DNA from: JBBDNC01 sp040877875
Lineage (GTDB): Bacteria; Bacteroidota; Rhodothermia; Balneolales; Balneolaceae
Direction: 5' to 3'
Assembly: GCA_040877875.1 (NCBI GenBank)
Contig: JBBDNC010000047.1
Location: 1-32,055 of the forward strand
Length of the DNA stretch: 32,055 nucleotides
The first letter of the stretch is position 1, and each line of letters starts with the position of its first letter. Shown here one piece after another: positions 1-8,294 of this stretch. A model generated the notes under the pieces. That model did no database searches. It was not told where the DNA came from and saw only the letters and a program-made list of their open reading frames with translations. The position numbers and the translations under genes are program-made.

Positions 1-1437
1 TCCCTCCATGAGGCAAGTAAGGATTCTATTTTTAACAATATTTATTTTACCCATGAGGATGTAAACCACTGTCAGGATACCACCCAACCCATTTACATTT
101 TTAATGCGGACTCCAAAGATCTGGAACGGGTGAATTCAGTTCCCGAACAGGTTTGTGACGGCCTTGGACTGGCACGTTCCAGGATGAAAGTGTTGATCGA
201 CGATTACCGATGGAATATCAAGGATACGTTCGACACTCACCGGAGCATGACGTTATCCATGATCGATATGGACGACAACAAGGTGATCGGTCATCTGAAT
301 TTTCTGATTGACCAGGATTATCTGGTTAACGGGTTTCTGGCCCCTGAACTGAAAAAGAAATTTGGCCCCAGCCAACAAACAGGTGTAGTGGTCTGGCTTC
401 GAAACTGGATGCTGGGGGATGTACTCGCTTCCTCGGATGAAAACGTTGAGTTCGACCGGGACCACATTCAACGGGATCTCCGTCAACGATTTCCCGATAT
501 GCTGGACAACTGGTCTCTCTACGGACAATTCCTGGAATCCCCGGCCATCGCCGCCTCCAACGCTTCCCTGATTCGAAACCTTGTTGTGCTCGGTACTGCT
601 GTATTGGCCCTCTTCGGAGCTCTCATTTTCATGTATATCACAGCCAAAAGAGAACGGGAATTAGCCCAGCGCCAGGCAGGCTTCCTCGCCAATGTCACCC
701 ACGAATTAAAGACCCCGCTTGCCACCATGCAGGCAGCCGGTGAAAACATCTTCGACGGACGTGTTACGGACGGTGAACGGCTAAAAACCTATGGGAATCA
801 TATCTACAACGAAACCATTCGACTTCGGAAGATGATCGATAAACTCCTGGATGTGGCACGATTCGATTCGGGTCAGCCGATGGTACAGCAAGCTCCTCAA
901 AAACTGGATGAGGTGATTCACGAGTATTATGACAAACACTATACCTATGTAACTTCCAAAGGTTTTGAATTTAATTTTAAAACAGAAGAAAATTTGCCGT
1001 TGATCATGGCCGATCCGGACCATCTGGAAACGATTGTGAGCAACCTCGTTGAAAACGCACTCAAATACAGCCTGGATAAAAAAATAGTCGGTCTTGAGCT
1101 GCGAAAAAATGAGAAAAACAAGGTTGTGGAACTATGGGTTAAAGATGGGGGAATCGGAATCCCCAAAAAATCACAGAAGCAGATCTTCGACAAGTTTTAC
1201 AGGCTGGAAGATTCCATGACCGCCCGTACCAAAGGTCATGGATTAGGCCTTTCAATTGTTAAAAATCTCGTTGAATTGAACGGTGGGGAAATCACCGTTC
1301 GCAGCAAACCGGGTGAAGGTTCAACATTCATTGTCAGCTTTCCGATATTAATCGGAGATGCCCATGAGTACAAGGAAAAGACCGAACCCTATTTTGATAC
1401 CCATAAACAAGCTGAATTGAGTGACTATGCCCAATAA
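1..1437 (+). CDS. Sensor histidine kinase, 5' end cut by window edge
   Basis: The frame is open from base 1, so the true start lies upstream and 478 residues are visible. In-window residues about 188-214 form a transmembrane helix. The part before it is a probable extracytoplasmic sensor region with no domain I recognise. After the helix comes a HisKA domain with the H-box NVTHELKTPL, the phospho-acceptor His being residue 234 (bases 700-702). The HATPase domain follows with the N-box NLVENALKYS, the G1 box DGGIGIP, an F-box DKFYR and the G2 box GHGLGLSIVKN. It should autophosphorylate at the inner membrane and pass the phosphate to the regulator encoded next, whose start overlaps this gene's end. 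The signal it senses cannot be read from the sequence. Confidence 0.93.
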   Translation, partial: SLHEASKDSIFNNIYFTHEDVNHCQDTTQPIYIFNADSKDLERVNSVPEQVCDGLGLARSRMKVLIDDYRWNIKDTFDTHRSMTLSMIDMDDNKVIGHLNFLIDQDYLVNGFLAPELKKKFGPSQQTGVVVWLRNWMLGDVLASSDENVEFDRDHIQRDLRQRFPDMLDNWSLYGQFLESPAIAASNASLIRNLVVLGTAVLALFGALIFMYITAKRERELAQRQAGFLANVTHELKTPLATMQAAGENIFDGRVTDGERLKTYGNHIYNETIRLRKMIDKLLDVARFDSGQPMVQQAPQKLDEVIHEYYDKHYTYVTSKGFEFNFKTEENLPLIMADPDHLETIVSNLVENALKYSLDKKIVGLELRKNEKNKVVELWVKDGGIGIPKKSQKQIFDKFYRLEDSMTARTKGHGLGLSIVKNLVELNGGEITVRSKPGEGSTFIVSFPILIGDAHEYKEKTEPYFDTHKQAELSDYAQ

Positions 1438-2134
1438 TAACCCAAAAAAAATTGTGATCGTCGAAGATGAACCCAGCCTGGTATTTACCTTGCGGGACAC
1501 CCTGGAAAATGAAGGGTATGAAGTATTTGTCACGGAAGAAGGCAATGGAGCGGTAGACCTCGTACAGGAAGTGGATCCTGACCTGATGCTGCTGGATCTT
1601 ATGCTTCCCGGTAAGAGCGGCTATGATATCTGTAAAGAAATCCGGGAACTGCGGTTCACATTTCCAATTATTATGCTTACAGCAAGGGACCAGGAAATTG
1701 ACAAAGTAACCGGACTGAATATCGGAGCGGACGACTATATCACCAAACCCTTCGGCGTCAAGGAACTCCTTGCAAGAATCAATGCCCGTTTGCGACGATC
1801 CCGCGCCTACTCAAATACCGGACCGATTGAGTCGCTCATGCTCGAACCGGTCAAAATCGATTTAAAGGAATCCAGAGTCATCAAACCGGGTCACAAGGAA
1901 ATTGAATTGACCACCCGGGAGGTGGAATTGATCCGGTACCTGATAGCCCGTGCCAATGAGCCGATCTCAAGAGATGAGTTACTTGAAAAAGTCTGGCGGT
2001 ATGAATTCAGCACCAATACCCGCACCGTGGATGTCCATATTTCAAAACTAAGAGCCAAAATCGAAATGCACCCGGATGATCCGCGTTACCTGGTGACACT
2101 TCACGGAGTGGGCTACATGCTGAAAATGAATTGA
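1427..2134 (+). CDS. OmpR/PhoB-family response regulator
   Basis: The receiver domain is followed by a winged-helix DNA-binding domain. Counting from the ATG at 1427, the acidic pocket is in IVEDEPS, the phospho-acceptor Asp is about residue 57 (LLDLMLPG), the switch Thr is in MLTARD and the conserved Lys in ITKPFG. The C-terminal half has the OmpR-type TTREVELIRYL and RTVDVHISKLRAKI segments. A GTG at 1421 is in frame, but the ATG six bases later gives a normal N-terminus and I prefer it. The gene overlaps the kinase gene by 11 bases, which indicates translational coupling and a cognate pair. The regulon is unknown. Confidence 0.93.
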   Translation: MPNNNPKKIVIVEDEPSLVFTLRDTLENEGYEVFVTEEGNGAVDLVQEVDPDLMLLDLMLPGKSGYDICKEIRELRFTFPIIMLTARDQEIDKVTGLNIGADDYITKPFGVKELLARINARLRRSRAYSNTGPIESLMLEPVKIDLKESRVIKPGHKEIELTTREVELIRYLIARANEPISRDELLEKVWRYEFSTNTRTVDVHISKLRAKIEMHPDDPRYLVTLHGVGYMLKMN

Positions 2135-2189
2135 AACAAGAAGCCTTCAGCACGAATTGATTTAGATGATCTGCAACATGAATAAATTT

Positions 2190-3554
2190 CTATTCCTTTG
2201 CCCGTTTACGGATTTGTTCCAATCGTTCCCAGAGTTTCGGTTCACGCCCCTCTTCGCCCGGTTCAAACCAGGACTTGTCATCCAATTCATCCGGAAGATA
2301 TTGCTGATCCACCCAATGATGGGGATGACTGTGGGGATATTTGTAATCTTTTGAAGCATTCTTTACATCCAGATACCTGGAAGCCAGCTTGTTGGCTGTC
2401 ATATCGCGGAGATGGGAAGGGACCTCCCCGGCACCGTGTTGTTTGATCTCGTTGTTCACACTAAATACAGCCCCGGTGCTATTACTCTTAGGCGAGAGAG
2501 ACAAAAAGAGACAGGCATGCGACAAAAAATAGAGTCCCTCGGGCATGCCGGTTTTGACAAACGCTTCATGTGATGCGTTGACGACCGTCAAGGCATACGG
2601 ATCGGCCATTCCTACATCTTCGGAGGCAAAGATCAACATACGCCGAAAGATAAAATTGGGGTCTTCGCCCCCTTCGAGCATAGCATTCATCCAGTAGAGG
2701 GAAGCATCGGGATCCGACCCCCTCATCGACTTGATGAAGGCCGAAGCATAGTGATAGTGTTCATCACCCGACCGGTCATAGCGGACACTTCGCTTTTGAA
2801 TCGACTCCCTGGCAATCTGAAGATCGATGCGGACACTCCCGTCTTTACTTTTGGGAGTGGACAATGCGGCCACTTCCAGGGCGTTAAGAGCATTTCGAAT
2901 ATCTCCTCCGGCATAATCCGCCAGATGATCTTTTGCGTCTTCGGTAATTGAAATCTTCATAAACCCGAGCCCCCGCTCCGGATCCTCCAGGACACGCCGG
3001 ATCATCACCAAAACATGCTCTTTTGTCAATGGATAGAGTTCAAACAACTGGCAGCGGGAAAGCAACGGGCTGACCATGGAATAGAACGGGTTTTCGGTGG
3101 TGGCTCCCACCAGGGTAATGACCCCGGATTCCAGGTGGGGAAGCAGGGCATCCTGCTGGGCCTTGTTCCAGCGATGAATCTCATCAATAAAAAGGATCGT
3201 CTTACGTCCGTTCACCTTTTTTTGTTGTTCGGCCCGGGCTACAACTTTTTTCAGCTCGCCGATACCGTCCAGTACGGCGTTGATGACCTCAAACCGGGCG
3301 TCAATCTCTCTCGAGATGACGTGAGCCAGTGTCGTCTTGCCGGAACTGGGAGGACCGTAAAAAATCAGGGAACCGATCACTCCGCTTTCAATCATACGGC
3401 GAAGCATCTTCCCCTCCCCGACAAGTTGATCCTGCCCGACAAACTCCTCGAGCGACCGGGGTCTCATACGGGTTGCAAGCGGTTGACGACCCGATTCACC
3501 CGGATCCTCATCACTACTTTTATTGGCGGGATCATTTTTATTAAACAAATCCAT
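2190..3554 (-). CDS. rarA: RarA/MgsA-type AAA+ ATPase, replication-associated recombination protein
   Basis: The protein is 454 residues, the usual size for RarA (MgsA/WRNIP1 family). It has an N-terminal RPRSLEEFVGQDQL segment, Walker A GPPSSGKTT (67-75), Walker B LFIDEIHR (121-128), sensor 1 GATTENPF, an SRC-like LLSRCQLFEL segment, and the C-terminal tetramerisation region with YKYPHSHPHHWVDQQYLP. RarA proteins act at stalled replication forks with SSB and RecA. The gene converges on the response regulator (55 bp between stops). On the same strand, the carboxylase gene ends 232 bp upstream of it, separated by a hairpin-bearing element, so it is probably transcribed independently. No Shine-Dalgarno sequence precedes the ATG. 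Confidence 0.93.
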   Translation of the reverse strand: MDLFNKNDPANKSSDEDPGESGRQPLATRMRPRSLEEFVGQDQLVGEGKMLRRMIESGVIGSLIFYGPPSSGKTTLAHVISREIDARFEVINAVLDGIGELKKVVARAEQQKKVNGRKTILFIDEIHRWNKAQQDALLPHLESGVITLVGATTENPFYSMVSPLLSRCQLFELYPLTKEHVLVMIRRVLEDPERGLGFMKISITEDAKDHLADYAGGDIRNALNALEVAALSTPKSKDGSVRIDLQIARESIQKRSVRYDRSGDEHYHYASAFIKSMRGSDPDASLYWMNAMLEGGEDPNFIFRRMLIFASEDVGMADPYALTVVNASHEAFVKTGMPEGLYFLSHACLFLSLSPKSNSTGAVFSVNNEIKQHGAGEVPSHLRDMTANKLASRYLDVKNASKDYKYPHSHPHHWVDQQYLPDELDDKSWFEPGEEGREPKLWERLEQIRKRAKE

Positions 3555-3626
3555 CGGATCAGATCAGATAACGGGTTTCAGGTTGTGAAGTCTGTCTCCA
3601 GTGTCGTATCTATCCTCTGCTGTGAG

Positions 3627-3737
3627 GGTTGACACAGGAGTTTTTGATTCTGGCAATAAAAAAAATAGAAGCATAGCGGTGCTACGTGACTATTTTTTAA
3701 AGCAACCAGAGACAATAAGAGACCGCCAGCCGGCGGA
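3627..3737. repeat. Composite palindromic element between pccB-like gene and rarA
   Basis: This intergenic stretch holds a hairpin, AAAAAATAG (3660-3668) with CTATTTTTT (3690-3698), enclosing a second stem AGCA (3670-3673) with TGCT (3680-3683). About 25 bp further lies the palindrome CCGCCAGCCGGCGG (3723-3736). On the minus strand the hairpin ends in a run of eight T, so it may terminate transcription of the carboxylase gene before rarA. The combination looks like a small dispersed REP/MITE-type element rather than a gene. The 69-codon frame that crosses it on the minus strand has no protein-like features. Confidence 0.5.
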
Positions 3738-3786
3738 GCATTGCATATAAATAGGATTGACATGGCACTCGGGGATTCCAAACCCA

Positions 3787-5337
3787 TTACAAGGGTAAAT
3801 TGTCATGTTTCCGCTTGGGGACCCGGTCCACCTTGTTATGGCAAAGATCAAAGGCACTGATTAATTTTTCCCGGGTTTCGCCTGGCAGGATAACATCGTC
3901 AATAAATCCGCGTTCAGCCGCTTTATAGGGATGTGCAAATTCTTCTTTATAGTGGTCTTCCAGTTCTTTTTGCTTTTTTCCCGGATCCTTTGCATTGGCA
4001 ATCTCCTTTCTGAAGATGATCTCAACGGCTCCCTTGATTCCCATGACGGCAATCTCTGCAGTAGGCCAGGCGATGTTATAGTCGGCCCGAATGTGCTTGG
4101 AATTCATCACATCGTAAGCTCCCCCATAAGCTTTGCGGGTGATAACCGTCATTTTGGGCACCGTCGCCTCGCAAAACGCATAGAGAAGTTTTGCGCCGTG
4201 TTTGATGATTCCATTCCATTCCTGATCGGTGCCGGGCAGGAAACCGGGAACATCCTCAAATACAATAAGGGGGATATTAAAAGCATCACAAAAGCGGACA
4301 AATCTCGCACCTTTAACCGAGGCATCAATATCCAGCACACCGGCAAGTGAAAGGGGCTGATTGGCTACCACTCCGACTGTTCGGCCATCCAGCCGGGCAA
4401 AACCGACCACAATGTTGTCGGCGTAGTGTTCATGAACTTCCAAAAAAGAACCTTTGTCCATAATCCCCTCAATAGCGTCCTTGATATCATACGGCTTGTT
4501 GGGATTGTGGGGCACGAGTTCAGCAAGTCGTTTTGCCTTGTCTGCATCCGGCTTTATGGATTTCTGAGCCGGCACTTTTTCTTCACAATTCTGCGGAAGG
4601 TAGGGGATGAGTTTTCTGATTTCCTGAAGACAGACCGCATCATTTTCAGTTGCAAAATGGGCTACACCGGACTTCGTGCTGTGCGAGAGGGCGCCGCCGA
4701 GATCTTCCGAGGTCACCTCTTCATGAGTAACGGTTTTGACCACATTCGGCCCGGTCACAAACATATAGCTTGTATTTTTCACCATGTAAACAAAATCGGT
4801 CAGCGCCGGGCTGTACACCGCACCGCCGGCACAGGGCCCCATCACTGCGGATATCTGCGGAACCACGCCCGAAGCCATCGAATTTCGCCAGAAGACTTCC
4901 GCATAGCCGCCGAGCGAACTTACACCTTCCTGGATTCGGGCGCCTCCCGAATCATTCAAGCCGATAACCGGCACACCGTTTTTCAGAGCCAAATCCATTA
5001 TTTTGCAAATCTTTTCGGCATGGGTCTCTGATAAAGACCCTCCGAAGACCGTAAAATCCTGGCTGTAAACATAAACCGGGCGGCCGTGGATCTTGCCGTA
5101 ACCGGTCACCACGCCGTCACCCGGAATCTGTTTTTTCTCCAGCCCGAACGCCGAACTCCGGTGAGTCACAAAAGCATCGATTTCATGGAAACTCCCCTGA
5201 TCCAGCAGCAAATCGATCCGCTCACGTGCAGTCAGCTTCCCTTTTTTATGCTGCTTTTCAATACGCTTCTGCCCTCCACCTTTCCTGGACTCTTTACGCA
5301 ATTTTTCAAGACGCTCAACCTTTTTATTTGTCGGCAT
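3787..5337 (-). CDS. Acyl-CoA carboxylase beta (carboxyltransferase) subunit, propionyl-CoA carboxylase-like
   Basis: The protein is 516 residues, the normal length for PccB/AccD-type biotin-dependent carboxyltransferases. It has the N-terminal KLTARERIDLLLD segment, an acyl-CoA-site oxyanion region around GGARIQEGV and MGPCAGGAVYSPAL, and the second crotonase-like half with GFLPGTDQEW and KAYGGAYDVM. It ends in a typical KHDNLPL tail. The enzyme transfers carboxyl from carboxy-biotin to a short acyl-CoA, most likely propionyl-CoA, giving methylmalonyl-CoA; acetyl-CoA cannot be excluded from sequence. The biotin carboxylase/carrier subunit is not in the window. The start lies 13 bp after the stop of the upstream 609-residue gene, so the two are probably co-transcribed. 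Confidence 0.92.
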   Translation of the reverse strand: MPTNKKVERLEKLRKESRKGGGQKRIEKQHKKGKLTARERIDLLLDQGSFHEIDAFVTHRSSAFGLEKKQIPGDGVVTGYGKIHGRPVYVYSQDFTVFGGSLSETHAEKICKIMDLALKNGVPVIGLNDSGGARIQEGVSSLGGYAEVFWRNSMASGVVPQISAVMGPCAGGAVYSPALTDFVYMVKNTSYMFVTGPNVVKTVTHEEVTSEDLGGALSHSTKSGVAHFATENDAVCLQEIRKLIPYLPQNCEEKVPAQKSIKPDADKAKRLAELVPHNPNKPYDIKDAIEGIMDKGSFLEVHEHYADNIVVGFARLDGRTVGVVANQPLSLAGVLDIDASVKGARFVRFCDAFNIPLIVFEDVPGFLPGTDQEWNGIIKHGAKLLYAFCEATVPKMTVITRKAYGGAYDVMNSKHIRADYNIAWPTAEIAVMGIKGAVEIIFRKEIANAKDPGKKQKELEDHYKEEFAHPYKAAERGFIDDVILPGETREKLISAFDLCHNKVDRVPKRKHDNLPL

Positions 5338-5350
5338 GGCAAGTTAAGAA

Positions 5351-7180
5351 TTAGGAATTCGACTTTGATCTGGATGTGGATTTCGGGGATCCTATCTCAT
5401 TAAAAAATGCATGAAGGCGGTCGGTGAAATCAACGGGAGCTTCCTCATACATATCAATATGATTTCGTTCAAACACTTCTTTTTCGATATAGCGGGTTGC
5501 GGACTTCCAATCATCAAAGGTAGCCAAAACAGCCAGGGTTTCCTCATAAGCCTCGCTCGACCCGGTAAAGATTTCCTCTATGAACCGTTCCTCATCGCCG
5601 GACATCCATTCCGTTAAAGAACGAATCTTTGCATCCCTCTTTTCCTGTTCTTCACCTGCGAGATCAATGATCGGTTCCTGCTCTTCCATTTCTTTTTCTT
5701 CAGAGCCATAGGGGGAACCCTGTTCTTCTTCCGGTACAAAATTTTGCCAGAATGCCGGGCTCTCGTCAGAATCATTGATTTCTTCATCCTCGTGTTCCGT
5801 TATTTCTTCCTGCCTGTTTTCTTCCTCCCCCTTCTTCTTTTCATTTTCCAAAGCCTTCTCTTGCTGTGGCTGAGGCTGCCCGTCAGATTCTGTACCGGTT
5901 TCTATCATTTCCCTGTTTATTTCATCGAAATGGCTACCGGAGTCTGGATCCACCGTCCCGCCTGCAGACGCTTCATCCACCCGGCCTGCCTCCCGCTTCA
6001 ATTCCTCATCTTCACCGGTAAACAGTGTATTAAAAGAATCCTCGTGTTCCTCTTCAACTTCCTCGTCCGGCTCCTCTTCTTCGGCATCCGTATCCAGCCT
6101 GAATCTGTGGTGAAGAGAGAGTTCTGTTTCATCCTCCCCTGTATTCGGATTCCCGCCAACCTCAATATCGTAGTCAACGGACGGTTCTGCAGGCCCTTCT
6201 TCACTCTCTTCCGCAGGGGATTGTTCGAACTGGGAAAACATCCTGTTAAAAGATTCCGAATCCTCCTCTCCTTCTTCGTCCGATTCATCTGTTATCCCTT
6301 TTTGCGATTCGGAAGGATCAGAAGTATCGGTTTGGGAAGACGGTTTTTCTTTCTTCTTTTTAACCGATTCCTCTTCCTGACTGGCTCTGTGGCCGGTATC
6401 GGAAATTTGATGACTCCTGTCAAAAAGAGTGGCCTGGGCTTTCTCTTCTTGATCCAGATCCAGCATATCAGGGGATGAGAGGACTTCAATGAACTGCGAT
6501 CTCGTCAGAGGTCCGTCCATCAAATCAAACTGCCGTGCGATACGGGGGCGCTGTTTGTCTTCAAAAAACAGCCGGAGAAGATCGGTATCCAGTTGATCTT
6601 CGAGTAACCGGAATAACGGCTCGAGCAACTGTGTCCAGTTCAAAGCATTATAACTGCCCACCAACTTGTCGTCCACACGGCTTATGACGGTACGGCATTG
6701 CTCCAGCGATAATTCTTTAAGCCCTTTTTTGTACGCATAGCGAACGGGAGCGATCGCCAGATGCTTGAATACCACGATATTTGCTGTTGCTTTTTCAAGT
6801 TGATCGACCGACTTCGACTGGCCGGGTCCGTAAAGAATGGCCGGGATCTTTTTTCTCGGCTGGATCAGAATCGCCAGGGACTCCTCCACAGCGGTTTCGA
6901 ATACACCGCCGACAAACAGTTTTGGCAATCGTGCATTATTCAGCAGGGCTTCTGTAAAATCCTCCCGGGCCCGGATCGAATCGGGACTGCTGAAATCCAC
7001 CCATTCACTCTCCGAACGTACTACGGATTCACCTACCTTTCTTTTTAACTCAATCTCAATACGATCAACAATAAAGCCGGGAATGTTGAACTCCCGAAGT
7101 TCATGAGGGTAGAAAAATTCCTTTTTAGATGGCAATTGCCCTGTCAATTTCCCTGTTACTTCTCGAATAATTCTATCCAT
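5351..7180 (-). CDS. Unrecognised protein: structured N-terminus, long acidic linker, small C-terminal domain
   Basis: I do not recognise this 609-residue protein. Residues 1-255 look folded, mixed alpha/beta, with no catalytic motif I can name; FKHLAIAPVRYAYKKGL and NWTQLLEPLFRLLEDQL are probable helices. Residues about 260-510 are a low-complexity linker dominated by Glu, Asp, Ser and Gln, interrupted by short hydrophobic islands: ESFNRMF (309-315), DSFNTLF (381-387) and SPAFWQNF (474-481). Residues 515-595 look like a small helical domain (SLTEWMSGDEERFIEEIF), followed by a Ser-rich tail. There is no signal peptide or membrane segment, so it is likely cytoplasmic. It sits 13 bp upstream of the acyl-CoA carboxylase gene, and shared transcription is the only functional hint. 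Confidence 0.8.
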   Translation of the reverse strand: MDRIIREVTGKLTGQLPSKKEFFYPHELREFNIPGFIVDRIEIELKRKVGESVVRSESEWVDFSSPDSIRAREDFTEALLNNARLPKLFVGGVFETAVEESLAILIQPRKKIPAILYGPGQSKSVDQLEKATANIVVFKHLAIAPVRYAYKKGLKELSLEQCRTVISRVDDKLVGSYNALNWTQLLEPLFRLLEDQLDTDLLRLFFEDKQRPRIARQFDLMDGPLTRSQFIEVLSSPDMLDLDQEEKAQATLFDRSHQISDTGHRASQEEESVKKKKEKPSSQTDTSDPSESQKGITDESDEEGEEDSESFNRMFSQFEQSPAEESEEGPAEPSVDYDIEVGGNPNTGEDETELSLHHRFRLDTDAEEEEPDEEVEEEHEDSFNTLFTGEDEELKREAGRVDEASAGGTVDPDSGSHFDEINREMIETGTESDGQPQPQQEKALENEKKKGEEENRQEEITEHEDEEINDSDESPAFWQNFVPEEEQGSPYGSEEKEMEEQEPIIDLAGEEQEKRDAKIRSLTEWMSGDEERFIEEIFTGSSEAYEETLAVLATFDDWKSATRYIEKEVFERNHIDMYEEAPVDFTDRLHAFFNEIGSPKSTSRSKSNS

Positions 7181-7424
7181 TTTATAACCTTATTTATCTG
7201 AATCGTTAAAAATCCTACGTCAAAAAATAGCTAATTTCAAGTTATGATTTATCGGACCGGCAAAAGAATGAAGGAGTTGAGATCCCTGTTTGGATATATT
7301 CTTGTTCTATACAGGGATTTCCACAGGATTTGCCTGCAATGGGTACACCCTTAAACCGGGTGGTCCCCCTGCTTTTAATTCGAATGATGTTTTTCATTTT
7401 AGGGCGGTGTGCGTACCTTTTGGC
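7181..7424. promoter_or_regulatory. Divergent intergenic region with an 8-bp inverted repeat
   Basis: This region separates the 609-residue protein gene (minus) from the ABC ATPase gene (plus). It contains a perfect inverted repeat, ATCCCTGT (7282-7289) and ACAGGGAT (7311-7318), with a 21-bp spacer, and a smaller CACCC...GGGTG stem near 7343. The arms are spaced like a dimeric regulator site, but no regulator can be named. An open frame extends from 7290 into the ABC gene; I treat it as leader because the ATPase homology begins only at the ATG at 7425. Confidence 0.35.
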
Positions 7425-8072
7425 ATGATATCACTCAGTGTTCACAACCTCGGAAAAAATTACGGGCAAAATATTGTTTTCCGAAATCTTTCCTTTGGCT
7501 TCCCCTCACAGGTAACGGGAATTGCGGGGAGTAACGGTTCGGGAAAATCAACCTTGCTCCGATGCCTGGCCGGGCTGTTAAAACCGTCCGGGGGCACTGT
7601 AAGCTGGTTTCACGACAAGAACGAAATAGCCTTTAAAAAATTGAATCAGGTACTTGGTTTTACCGCCCCCTACATCGAACTGTACGAAGGGTTGAGCTCA
7701 CGTGAAAATCTGGAGTTTCTTTTGGACCTTTCGAGAGGCCCGAATAACGATAAGGAAACAGATCTTGACCGGCATTTAGAACGCTTCGATGCATCAGCTT
7801 TTTCGAATAAAAAATATGGAGAGCTTTCTACCGGCCAGCGGCAAAGGGTAAAACTGGCAGCTTCCTGTCTGCACCGCCCATCGATCCTCTGCCTGGACGA
7901 GCCCGGCTCCAATCTTGATCCAGGCGGGAAAAAACTTGTCAGAAAAACCGTTGAACAATTCAAATTGGAAGACAAGATGGTCCTCATCGCCTCTAACCTC
8001 GAAGAAGAACTCGAACTGTGTGATCAAATCATCAACCTTGACCAACCTGAAAAGAAGTTGTCTGACCGATGA
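7425..8072 (+). CDS. ABC transporter ATP-binding protein, CcmA-like
   Basis: From the ATG at 7425 the product is 215 residues, a single nucleotide-binding domain of the small CcmA size class. It has Walker A GSNGSGKST (35-43), the signature LSTGQ (134-138), Walker B with the catalytic Glu (CLDEP, about 156-160) and the D-loop SNLD. The segment GFTAPYIELYEGLSSRENL resembles the Q-loop region of Bacteroidota CcmA-like proteins, the ATPase of the haem exporter used in cytochrome c maturation. The H-loop position reads IASNLEE, so Asn appears where a His is usual. No membrane partner (CcmB/CcmC) is nearby, so the assignment rests on the domain alone. A frame opening at 7290 would add 45 residues without homology. 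Confidence 0.72.
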   Translation: MISLSVHNLGKNYGQNIVFRNLSFGFPSQVTGIAGSNGSGKSTLLRCLAGLLKPSGGTVSWFHDKNEIAFKKLNQVLGFTAPYIELYEGLSSRENLEFLLDLSRGPNNDKETDLDRHLERFDASAFSNKKYGELSTGQRQRVKLAASCLHRPSILCLDEPGSNLDPGGKKLVRKTVEQFKLEDKMVLIASNLEEELELCDQIINLDQPEKKLSDR

Positions 8073-8250
8073 CGGGAGTCATGAAAAATGAGGATCTCGA
8101 ATACCTTCATAAAGCTGATACCGCCATACAAAATTCACCTTCTCCATTGTAAATGAAAATACAACATTCAATTCGCCGACCGATTGGCAAACCCCTTGAT
8201 TTTACGATCTTGAAAGTTATCTATATAACGCAACTTAATTCATAATTCTT

Positions 8251-8266
8251 TCCGCCGGGTGGCGGA
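8251..8266. repeat. REP-like palindrome, copy 2
   Basis: TCCGCCGGGTGGCGGA is an imperfect 16-bp palindrome in the 222-bp gap between the ABC ATPase gene and the aminopeptidase gene, 29 bp upstream of the latter's start. It is flanked on both sides by TAATTCTT-like sequence (about 8243-8250 and 8275-8282). It belongs with the copies at 3723, 9486, 18020 and 30294. Confidence 0.55.
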
Positions 8267-8294
8267 CACAATCCCTAATTCTTAAATTAAAAAA

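Noticed and set aside
3578..3787. 69-codon minus-strand frame between the carboxylase gene and rarA
   Set aside because: It crosses a hairpin and a palindromic repeat, is rich in Cys and Leu without domain pattern, and begins exactly at the neighbouring stop.
7290..7424. 45-residue N-terminal extension of the ABC ATPase
   Set aside because: The segment has no homology-like pattern, contains the spaced inverted repeat, and normal ATPase N-termini begin at the ATG at 7425.
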